Shown here piece after piece: positions 12,441 to 21,305 of a stretch of 64,000 bases of DNA. The stretch's first letter is position 1. Each line of letters starts with the position of its first letter. The translations under genes and the position numbers were made by a program. The notes under the pieces were generated by a model, which was not told the origin of the DNA, made no database searches, and saw only the letters and a list, made by a program, of their open reading frames with translations. The stretch is taken from the NCBI GenBank assembly GCA_936432065.2, contig OW386285.2:172217984-172281983 (forward strand). The letters are read 5' to 3'. The DNA comes from Rutpela maculata. Its lineage: Eukaryota; Arthropoda; Insecta; Coleoptera; Cerambycidae.

Positions 12441-12677
12441 ACTTGGAGCAGTAGAAAATAAGAATCCACTTACAAAGTTGTATCTCAGCAAATTTTTATC
12501 ATACAGAAACAAAAAAATAATGAATTTCTATTTCTATTTCCAAATGAACGACCCAGCTTTTGTTTTTATCAAAAAAATTAACGTTGGCCTATCATATTAC
12601 ATCTAACGAAATCATTATTTATTTTATTAATTCCTTCTTAGTACATTTTATTATATTTGAATAAAATATTGTTTTTA

Positions 12678-13392
12678 AAACAAAGCTAGCAAGGGAATTT
12701 CTAAATAAATACATTGCTGTCGGTCGTTACAAAATAGATATTATTTATTACCTACCTGTTGAATTAAGGATGTTTGACGGTTTTTTCCTTTTAGCGGACA
12801 ACCGTAGTTTACATTTTTTGTCGCATCGATAGATTGGGTGAAATGGTCGTATAAGAACAAGTAAATCGTAAATGCGAAAAATGGGTATAAGCCGCTCCTG
12901 CATTCGATCGCAATACCTACGTACTAACAAATATGAGTAAGTGTTAAGTTCCTGAATACTTCAACGATGGCGCCACTTTACAATGATAGAATATCTCGTA
13001 TCTTCTAGCAACAAGGCTATACAATTATATATAGATTTACAAAATATAATTTTTTTTTTGCCAAAATATATTTTTTTTTAATTACACAAGGCATCGATTT
13101 AGATCGGTATTGTGGCAGAATTAATTTATTTTGTCATTAAATATATGTTTTGAAGCGTACAAAAACAGCCATAATCCCTATTTTCCCTAACTTTCAGCGT
13201 ATAAAATAACCAACAACTGCATAATAATAAAAAAATATCACAAGAGAGATGTGAAGGGATCTTTTCTCTTTCGAATACATTTTTGTTTGAAATTTCTATC
13301 TCATTTATTTTCTTAGAAGTTTACTATATACTGATACATGTCCATACATCGTGTGAACAGGGCAAATGTCCTCTTAAGCAAAGACAATTTTA
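12678..13392. other. AT-rich stretch without recognisable gene
   Basis: No domain, RNA gene or relation to other parts of the window was recognised. The 60-codon minus ORF at 12748-12930 has no family features. Confidence 0.4.
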
Positions 13393-13531
13393 GGGCGAGT
13401 TGTACTAAGTTCAACCAAGTTCAGCTTGATCCGAGATCAACATCCACGGTTACGATTATTACAACAATTGTAACCATGGATTTTGATATCGGATTTTGAA
13501 CTTGATTGAACCTAGTTGGTACAACTCGCCC
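13393..13531. mobile_element. 139-bp hairpin MITE (GGGCGAGTTG ends)
   Basis: GGGCGAGTTGTACTAAGTTC at 13393 faces its near reverse complement ending ACAACTCGCCC at 13531. The two halves fold almost end to end. No clear target duplication was seen. Confidence 0.75.
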
Positions 13532-13535
13532 AAGT

Positions 13536-14315
13536 GTTTTATTTTATGTTTTATATACTATATTATATATTTACTTTTAAAGACGGGCTGTTATATTAGA
13601 ATGATGTGTACCTATAAAAATAAATGTTTATTTTTTTTATATATTGATGTGAATGGACAGATAACACAGACCCACAAAAAAAGTGGTCTGTCCGGAGGAT
13701 CAGACCAGTGTATTCGTTTGTATTTTGACCCGCTGAATCCGATATCAGAATTTTCAGATTGTCTCATTTTTCATCCTCGCAACCCTAAAAAAACGCATAA
13801 ATAGAAAAAAAGTGGTCTGCCCGGAGGATCGGAACAATGTATCCTTATATATTTTGACCCGCTGAATCCGAATCCGAAGTCATAATTTTCAGATTGGCTC
13901 GCTTTTCATCCCTAACCCTAAAAAACCCCTAAAACAAAACAAAAATTAGGGATGAAAAACGGACTAATCTTAACAATTCTGAGTTCGGATTCAGCGGTCA
14001 AAATACATAAGAATACATTAGTCTGATCCGCCGGACAGGGCTGTTTTTTGTGGTTAGGGATGAAAAACTAGTCAATTTAAAAATTTTGACTTCGGATACG
14101 AGTTTAGTGGGTCAAAATACATAAGGATACACTGGTCTGGGCCGTCGGACAGACCATTTTTTTTTTGTAGGGCTGTAATTTATTTTTTTCAACAAAAGTT
14201 CTTTTAGTAATTTAGTGTTTTATTTCACGTTTTATGTTTTATTACTTTTAAAGAAAGGTTGTTGTACTAACTAGGCTGTATATAGGTACCTATCAAAATA
14301 AATCTTTATTTTTTA
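13536..14315. repeat. 130-bp unit array (locus 2) between direct repeats
   Basis: The array core at about 13664-14180 has two forward units, then two reversed, with the turning point near 13940, mirroring locus 1. Its ends are inverted: ACACAGACCCACAAAAAAA at 13667 and TTTTTTGTAGGGCTGTAA at about 14173. Outside these lie direct repeats of about 100 bp (13536-13636 and 14213-14315), sharing TTTTAAAGA, a CCTAT(A/C)AAAATAAAT segment and a T-rich end. The direct repeats look LTR-like but are short and there is no coding interior. Confidence 0.65.
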
Positions 14316-14515
14316 ATTGGTTTTAGTCATTTATACACAATCCTTAACCATTGTTATTAGTTTTTTTCCAAGGTGTACCAGTTTTTTGCTTGCAGTTTCA
14401 TATATTCATTATTCGTTTTGTCTTGTTTGTAAGAAAATTAATTTTTTTTTTTATTATATAAGGTGAAGTATCTAATAACATTAATTATTAATTTTCCATA
14501 CACTGAAAAAAAATA

Positions 14516-14690
14516 TGTTTGTAATATTAATGAACCAAGCAGCTGAAAATTGTTCAATCTGTTTATTAATATAATGTACGTTTACATAGTATTAATAAAT
14601 GTGTACATTGTATTAGTGAACGTACATTATATCAATAAACAGATTCATAAATTCTCAACCAACCTTCATTCATGAATATTACGAACAAGC
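14516..14690. repeat. Inverted repeat, MITE-like
   Basis: CTGTTTATTAATATAATGTACGT-type sequence near 14560-14583 returns reversed near 14618-14645, with outer arms GTAATATTAATGAA and TTCATGAATATTAC. It folds into a stem of about 80 bp. No coding content. Confidence 0.55.
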
Positions 14691-14894
14691 ATCAACCTTC
14701 TCTACGTTATTTTGATTTTTTTTTAATGCATATATAATTTTTTAAAAGCCAATTTAAATTACGAACAAAAAACTCATACCTGGAATAAAACATTGGTCTG
14801 CCACAAACATTTGTCAATGTCCGAGTTTAAGGCCACTAATAATTTAGATTTTTTTAATTTGACAAGATTGATGAACATTATAAAGTTATATTTT

Positions 14895-15060
14895 AGGAAT
14901 AAATGTTTTTCGCTGAACTATACGAGGATGTGCATGTAGCTCAAAAATAATTGTTTATATAAAATTTTCTCGTGTTCCGATATGTTTAAATGGTTCTGTT
15001 ATAAAGTTTATTTGCATTATCGTCAATTAGTATTATGTACTTGGTAATTGCCAGTTTCCG

Positions 15061-15122
<62 letters not shown>

Positions 15123-15397
15123 AAGTTATTTCCTTGAAAAAATTACAAAATTTGCTTATGCTTAAGTTTTGTTATTTTTTTGAGGAAAAATTATTTTTGA
15201 TAAAATAAATTATGCTTGTTTGTGTGCGGTAGTTATGAAAACTGGCAATGACAAAGTATGACTAATTGATAGTAAAGTAAACCGACTTTATAACAAAATT
15301 ATTTTCCTCGTAAAACATGTTTCTATACGAGAAAATTTTATCAGACATTTTTTAGCTCCCTCTGTTTATTTTCCAGCAAAAAATGTTTATTCCCACA
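14895..15397. repeat. Palindromic element with central (TA)n
   Basis: Left-arm landmarks (GGAATAAATGTTTTTCGCTG near 14896, AAAATTTTCTCGTGTTCC, TTGCCAGTTTCC) recur reversed on the right (GAAAACTGGCAATG, ATACGAGAAAATTTTATC, AAAAAATGTTTATTCCC near 15380). The centre is a (TA)n run of about 58 bp at 15063-15120. It is probably a decayed foldback MITE with a microsatellite grown at its hairpin tip. Confidence 0.6.
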
Positions 15398-16002
15398 GCA
15401 GATATACTTTAGAATAATAGCAAAATGGCCATTCTATTCTAATTAAGAAATTTTACTGTTATTGATTTAAAACTTTCTGATATGATGGAATATCTTTTCT
15501 GAGGCAGGCTAATTTATTACTAAATTAGGAAAGCATATATGCTGCAATAAAAAAGAAACTAACTGGGGTACTAGAAAAACCATGCAATGGTAGTAAACTT
15601 TTTTGCTGCGATTAAAAATAAATGATACTACTACAATCAAGTTTTCTGCTCCGTCTAATCAGTGGCTTTGCTACGTCAAGAAAGGAGTTAATTACAGCAC
15701 TAGAAAAACTATGGAGTGATAATAAAAAATTTTGTTGTAAGTAAAAAGATTTGACTCTATCGTAGCCAGATACTTTGCATTAGTAAATAAATATCTTTGC
15801 TACAATAATACTATTTCTTTACTATAACGGTAAAGTTTATTTACAGTGGGTAGATGAAACATTTTAATAATATTTTATAAAGTAACTTTACTATTGCACT
15901 AAAGTAATTCCAGTAAAACGAATTTTACTGCCCTACGAAAATTCTTGGCTGGACATAAAACAAATAAATAATTTTCTTGTATAAAAAGTACCAACGTAGA
16001 TA

Positions 16003-16087
16003 TAGTAAACCGCAAATTTAACAGGCATCTTTGGCTTTGCGATGCAGCGTGTTATTATTTGAGTGCCTGTTAAATCTGCGGTCAACT
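16003..16087. repeat. 84-bp hairpin
   Basis: AGTAAACCGCAAATTTAACAGGCA at 16003 has its near reverse complement TGCCTGTTAAATCTGCGGT ending near 16083. It lies immediately left of the CCCAGC element and is a small MITE-like hairpin. Confidence 0.6.
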
Positions 16088-16284
16088 ATCCCAGCTAGCA
16101 GAGACACGTCATTTTCACGTTGAATATACGTCACTAAGCACGTCGATTTCACCAAAATTTCGACGTCGTGTCGACGTAAAAATGACGGCAATATGTCACA
16201 GCGATATGACGTCGATATGATGACGTGAAATATACGTCGCCAAACGACGTGAAATATACATCATAAAAAGAGAAAATTTTTTTG

Positions 16285-16464
16285 GAAATATTTGCAAAAT
16301 TTCCTAAAAATAATGAAATAAAGGATTCACTTTATAAAATTCTGTTTTATTACACTACTGGTTTTGTGATATCAAAATTAGTCACATCACCAGTAGTGTA
16401 ATAAAACAGAATTTTATAAAGTGAATCCTTCATTTCATTATTTTTAGGAAATTTTGCAAATATT
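16285..16464. repeat. 84-bp near-perfect hairpin inside the ACGT element
   Basis: 16285-16370 and 16381-16464 are reverse complements with very few mismatches (AAATATTTGCAAAATTTCC and its complement mark the outer ends). The loop is about 10 nt. A transcript would form a long double strand. The 63-codon minus ORF here is a by-product of the palindrome. Confidence 0.85.
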
Positions 16465-17204
16465 TCTAAAAATTTTTCGTTAGAAATCATTTTAAAATAT
16501 TTATTGACCGCTTTTGAAAATTGTAACTTCAAACAAATCATTATTTAATATGTTATTTATGAAAAAATATGATGGTACATGATCATATTACGTTACCTTA
16601 AATAAGTTTATTAGCCACACAATTTACTGGATGGTCGCGGAGGAGGGTCCGACTATAAGCCCACACACATATCAACCTCACCTAACTCACCTTAAAGTTT
16701 TATCCAATCCAAATCGTGTTCTAAATTGTCCAAAGCGAAGCATGATTTCCATCTATTAATTACTTTGACGTTTGTTGGAACAATTATGCATTCTAAACTA
16801 TTACTTAGGAACATAAATAATATATATCACATAAATAAAACACTTGTGTTACTTCAAATATATTTTTATTTTTTAGTACAAAAATTAATTGCATTAATAA
16901 AAAACAATTGTGACACGATTTATACACGAATACATAAATATAGTTACGTTTATATTTAATTAATCTTACAGAAAACTTAAAAAATCGCCCATTTCGTTAA
17001 AGAACGACAGAAAAAGTCCCCGTTTCTGGGCACTTGAATGTAGAATGAAATTATCATATGGTAAGTGACTAGTTATGAGATATTAATCACAGAAAATGTT
17101 ACGTTGAACATACGATCGGTTTCAGGAATATAGAGGGTCAAAGTAACCTTCAATTCAACGAATATGGTATACATTTTAAAGTGAATTATTTTTTGTTTGC
17201 AAAT

Positions 17205-17490
17205 AATTGTAATAAAACATATTCTTTATATGATTTGGCAAACAACAGAAAAAGTAATCTATGAAAAATGTTATGTTATGTGCTAGCTAGCTAGCTAGCT
17301 AGCTAGCAATTAAAGAATTCTATAATTTAATTCTATAAATTTCTTATTTGACATTTCTCATTGGAAAGCTAACATCCACATTCCACATGGCCCCTTACGG
17401 AATATGAGGAGTAATAAGCTTAAAATGAGAACAAAAAAAATCTATCTATCTGTTTGCCAAATCCTATAAAGAATATGTGTTATTACAAGT
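17205..17490. repeat. Inverted repeat flanking a (GCTA)n microsatellite
   Basis: AACATATTCTTTATATGATT near 17216 matches the reverse complement near 17457-17482, including TTTGGCAAACA and TGTTTGCCAAA. Between them, 17283-17308 is a tandem GCTA run. Confidence 0.55.
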
Positions 17491-18317
17491 ATAGTATACA
17501 ATTGTAAAATACTTACTGCAATGCACGCTCGGGAAATTAATTAACAAGTGGTAATAATTATTAATCAAAATCAAATAAAACTGCAATACTTTCGATTACG
17601 CTACACGCTGTACTACAAAATGCAAATTAAAATTAATTAAAATCGACATTTGACAGTAGCACTCAGAACTTCGTTGAGCATGCGCACTAACAAAAGACGC
17701 GTGGCGCGCTTTTCGAAAAACTACTAAAGGCGTTATTTTATATGGGAAGGGACATTGAAAATGGTAATCTAAATAATTATTTAGATTACCAAACGTTAAA
17801 TGTAACGTGCATATCGTTATAAATTATACTTGGGCAAAACGCTGACAACCACTAAATAACCGAACACAGTAAATTAAAAAAGGTCTGAATCAGTAACAGT
17901 TTTTATTCTCCACCCAACTCGTACAGATAAATACAAAAATCCGTAAAATGCCGTAAACGATATAAAAGTGCCTTATTAATATTGATTTGCTAGAGGTATA
18001 TGTGTACAGAAGAATCTTTATCGCATTTTTGCTATAATTATTTGCGTGTCCTTTTTAGACCCAGTATGTTGATAATACCTTAGCAAAAACTTAAAATCTA
18101 ATAAGTTAATCGTCGCATATATATGCAAAGTAATTTTATTTTCAGTGAATTGATTACGTCGAAAAGACGTCTTATCGTAGGCGATTTTTACGTCGATTAA
18201 TCGTTATATTTGACACGTGGAAATCACGTTACTTTTTGGTCGTTTTGGTACCGTCGACGAAAATCCCCAAGTTTCTACGTGAAATCGACGTAAAATCACG
18301 TCACTCTGCTGGCTGGG

Positions 18318-18897
18318 ATATAAGGAAGGCCTCAGGCTATACCCGGAAGGATTACGGCAATAAAAACTTCAGATATGGATAATTACTTTAAATGTATGAA
18401 CAGGACTCTACTTAAAATTATATCGCATTTTCTATTTCATAATATTTACTTCTCTCTCAGATCCTGATATCTCTGAAAATTAAATATAAGTAAATGAATA
18501 ATTAGGTATTTTGGTATTTATACTTCTTAATATGGATATAATTATAAAATGTAACCAAAATAGTTACGTAGAATAGGTATGCATAGGCTTATACAAACTT
18601 ATTAATTTCGGCCCAGATAAAACGGCGGGTACAAAAGCTTTTTATGCTTGTCTTTCCTCAAACAAACAATTTTTTACGCTCATTATCCTAACTCGATTTT
18701 GTGGCAGTTTTTTTCGCCCGCCCTTATGCATTATACGACGTTACATTTTATTTTCCTAAGGTCAATGATAAACAGTAAATGTCATCCGTTGGCCGTCGGG
18801 AGATAAAATTAGTTAGTTTTGTGTTGCCGAAGCGCCCCCTCACGCTTCGGCGCCCCTAGGCTATAGCCTATTCAGCCTTATGGATAATCCGGCCCTG
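18318..18897. other. Stretch ending in a hAT-like CAGGGCCGG terminus
   Basis: No gene was recognised. The right boundary reads AATCCGGCCCTG at 18886-18897; its complement CAGGGCCGG is the usual start of many hAT elements. Near it, GAAGCGCCCCCT and CTTCGGCGCCCC suggest a short stem. A matching left terminus was not found, so it is at best one end of a hAT-like element that truncated the neighbouring copy at 18898. Confidence 0.35.
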
Positions 18898-19230
18898 GTA
18901 GTATTTCTATTCCTTTTTCTTTTCATTTAAGTAAGAAAATGTACAAGTGACGTGATGCCCTGTTAAATTTTCCCTATAAAAAAGATTAATGTACTTACTT
19001 ATTGTTCATCGGTCACTTATCACTTATACTACACATAAAAACACTTAAGTATCTCAACAATAACAAACGATTAAAGCATAGACAAATGGATTAAAGCACG
19101 TACATTCTGATATTGGGGTTATGTTTTATGTTATGAGATACGTAAAATCGCGGGTAGTTTAAAACACTATATACATGTGCATGGCTTTATTTCTGAAGTC
19201 TATCCTTGGCTTATCAAACCTGATAACCTG
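18898..19230 (-). mobile_element. Outer CCCAGACAGC element, inner fragment (split from 27606-28031)
   Basis: This segment is the reverse complement of 19667-19985, the corresponding part of the inner copy, and includes the complement of ATGAAAAGAAAAAGG (putative start of the element's gene). At 19230 it stops with ...AACCTG, exactly where the inner element starts. Its sequence resumes at 27606. The copy is truncated at 18898 by other DNA. Confidence 0.75.
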
Positions 19231-19943
19231 CCCAGACAGCACCGTATATTCTAAGAATCTTCTGTAATTATGCAAAAAAGAATGAATATATTCTGATTAA
19301 TTCTGGAATATATATAAGATAACGGATTATTCTAGTAATATAATTTTAAACATATACCTGGAATATTCAGCATGAATATGATAGTAATATTCATTTTGGA
19401 ATATATATATATTCCCTCCTGGGTCAAGAATATTCTAACACTTTGAGAATGAAAGAATAATATTAATTGTTACTCAACCAAATCAACGTTTTATAAAAGC
19501 TTTTAATTTTTTCTGTAAAATGTAACTTAAATATATGCGTGTTATTATTTATTTCAATTAATAAAAAATATTTAATATGATTATAATGATTATATTATAC
19601 AATGATGTTATTCCCAGTTTTAAACAAAAGCTCAATCCATATTTTTGTTATCAGGTTATCAGGTTTGAGCAGTGCAGCCAAGGCTAGACTTCAGAAATAA
19701 AGCCATGCACATGTATATAGTGTTTTAAACTACCCGCGATTTTTTCCTATTTACGTATCTCATAACATAACCTCAATATCAGAATTTACGTGCTTTAGTC
19801 GTTTGTTATTGTTGAGATACTTAAGTGTTTTTATGTGTAGTATAAGTGACTAGTGACCGATGAACAATAAGTAAGTACATTAATCTTTTTATTAGGGAAA
19901 ATTCAACAGGGCATCACGTCACTTGTACATTTTCTTACTTAAA

Positions 19944-20317
19944 TGAAAAGAAAAAGGGATAGAAATACTACTGGTACTGGCGCAGCTTCATATAGAACTT
20001 AATAGAACTCTAAAACTACATTAGACCATAATACTGATGATATAAATCAGAGACAGTTATTACAGTTGAACCAAAGCTTACCAACAAATTCTTCACATTT
20101 ACAAGAAAGAACTTATGGGTGCATCAGTCAAAATAATTCCCAAACTTTTAATCATAGTACTGCAGGCACCACGAACTTAATAAGTAGTGTTCATTTAGAG
20201 AATATTGTTAGAAGTAATGTTTTAAATAGTGGCAGTGAAAGTAATTTATTGGAAAGCGATTCTGGCGAAAATTTTAATTGTAGCGCTAGTTTTAATGAGC
20301 AGAGCTGTCGCACATAA
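19944..20317 (+). pseudogene. Putative 5' coding part of the DUF4806-element gene
   Basis: ATG at about 19944 gives MKRKRDRNTTGTGAASYRT then stops; the same start is conserved in the outer copy. An 83-codon ORF at 20066-20317 is Ser/Asn-rich (LENIVRSNVLNSGSESNLLE) and ends at a TAA close to the MITE at 20332. Together they look like a low-complexity N-terminal region of a nuclear protein whose C-terminal domain is encoded by the exon at 20699. Stops between the pieces suggest decay or an unrecognised intron. No domain is recognised in this part itself. Confidence 0.4.
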
Positions 20318-20331
20318 AATTACTATACTCC

Positions 20332-20556
20332 ATGTACCTGAAGTTTCGAACGTTCACTTGAACGAATTTCATTTGAAAAGGAAAGATAATAAAAATTATA
20401 AATCGACTGAGGCGTACCACTTTTACGGTAATATTTGTTGGCAATGATAGTATCGTTGCCAGCAAATATTACCAGAAAAATTATACGTCCAAGTCGATTA
20501 ACTTCAAATTTTCAATTTAAATTCGTTCAACTGAACGTTCGAAACTTCAGGTACAT
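20332..20556. mobile_element. 225-bp hairpin MITE
   Basis: ATGTACCTGAAGTTTCGAAC at 20332 and its complement ending at 20556 bracket a nearly complete hairpin; the centre pairs GGTAATATTTGTTGGCAA with TTGCCAGCAAATATTACC. It interrupts the putative gene of the DUF4806 element. The 72-codon ORF at 20229-20447 merely runs into it. Confidence 0.8.
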
Positions 20557-20698
20557 ATACTTCTTGGAATATGTGACTAGCAAATGATAACCCTCTGTGC
20601 TTAGAGGCAATGGACAAATAATTTGTAGTAACTTTTATTACAAGTTTTCATTTTAATCAATATTTTCTATTTACCTGTTTGTATTTTTTTTTTTCTAG

Positions 20699-20858
20699 AT
20701 TGATAGTATGTGTAGATTGGGTGGCGATAATTACAAGGAATGTTCATGCCGCTTTATGTGAAAAGTAATGAGTGATGACTTGGCCAAGCTTTACAGTTTA
20801 CACGGACACAAAGACAAAAAAGTGTTTTCCAAAACAGCACTTTTCGCAACAGTTACAG
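20699..20858 (+). pseudogene. DUF4806-like exon with one in-frame stop
   Basis: Acceptor TTTTCTAG (to 20698) and donor GTAATT (20859) bound 160 nt. The reading is IDSMCRLGGDNYKECSCRFM, stop, then KVMSDDLAKLYSLHGHKDKK and VFSKTALFATVT. The pattern LGG-x-NYK, MSDDLA-x-x-YS-x-x-G and KK-x-F fits the DUF4806 domain found in many insect and cnidarian proteins (recognised from memory). The stop at 20759-20761 (TGA) is one transition from an Arg codon. The exon ends in phase 1, which fits the exon at 63480 on the other strand. The following exon would have lain downstream, beyond the gypsy insertion; I did not find it. Confidence 0.65.
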
Positions 20859-20921
20859 GTAATTATTCAACATAATATATTTGTTTGCGGTTCGGATATA
20901 TACTTGCTTAAATGAGAAACA

Positions 20922-21090
20922 TGTAATACTTTTATAATTTAGTTGTACTTGTACTTAATGGTGGTGGGAGCGGGTGGTGAGGAAAGTTAAATTAAAACAC
21001 GTCTTTACAGCTTGACGGCTCGTGGAAGAAGGAAGTTTCGAGCACGTCGTTTATTCGGCTATTGATGTTGAGCCTGCGCACTCCGTCACA
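20922..21090 (-). repeat. 3' LTR of the gypsy element
   Basis: 169 bp, TG...CA bounded, near-identical to 25586-25754; one visible difference (ATACTTTTA against ATACCTTTA). Confidence 0.95.
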
Positions 21091-21305
21091 TCTCTTTTTT
21101 TCCAAACAACAATATTAACTTTTACAAAACAAACAATACATATAATTAAAACAATATTAGCTATATAAAAATAAACAGTACATATAATTAAAACAATATT
21201 AACTTTACACAAACGAAACTAATCTTAACTTTATAAAAATAAATACAATATTAATCATGACTACACAAAACAATTTTAGTCTTAATTGCAGACAATACTG
21301 AAAAA

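Larger units (their letters stand above)
10229..12677. mobile_element. Long-TIR element enclosing a 130-bp inverted array
   Basis: Bases 10229-10385 recur reverse-complemented at 12535-12677; AAAGCTGGGTCGTTCATTT on the left faces AAATGAACGACCCAGCTTTT on the right. The interior is AT-rich without a convincing ORF, and contains a perfect 28-bp hairpin (11607-11669) and an array of 130-bp units in two orientations (about 11740-12440). Either a non-autonomous element captured the array or the array grew inside it. Confidence 0.6.
16090..18317. mobile_element. CCCAGC-ended element with ACGT-rich subterminal arrays, TSD AT
   Basis: The left end is CCCAGCTAGCAGAG and the right end CTCTGCTGGCTGGG, inverted with one difference. 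Flanking dinucleotides are AT at 16088-16089 and at 18318-18319, a plausible 2-bp target duplication. The first ~170 bp hold about ten ACGT motifs (CACGTC, TACGTC, GACGTG and so on) and the last ~160 bp hold about eight. The interior has an 84-bp near-perfect hairpin, a GCTA microsatellite and no convincing ORF, so this 2.2-kb copy is non-autonomous. Superfamily unknown; subterminal motif arrays recall CACTA elements, but the termini and 2-bp duplication do not fit classic CACTA. Confidence 0.75.

Noticed and set aside
11820..12606. ORFs of 88-155 codons on both strands
   Set aside because: They read through the 130-bp inverted array in several frames; typical of repeats, with no start, splice or domain support.
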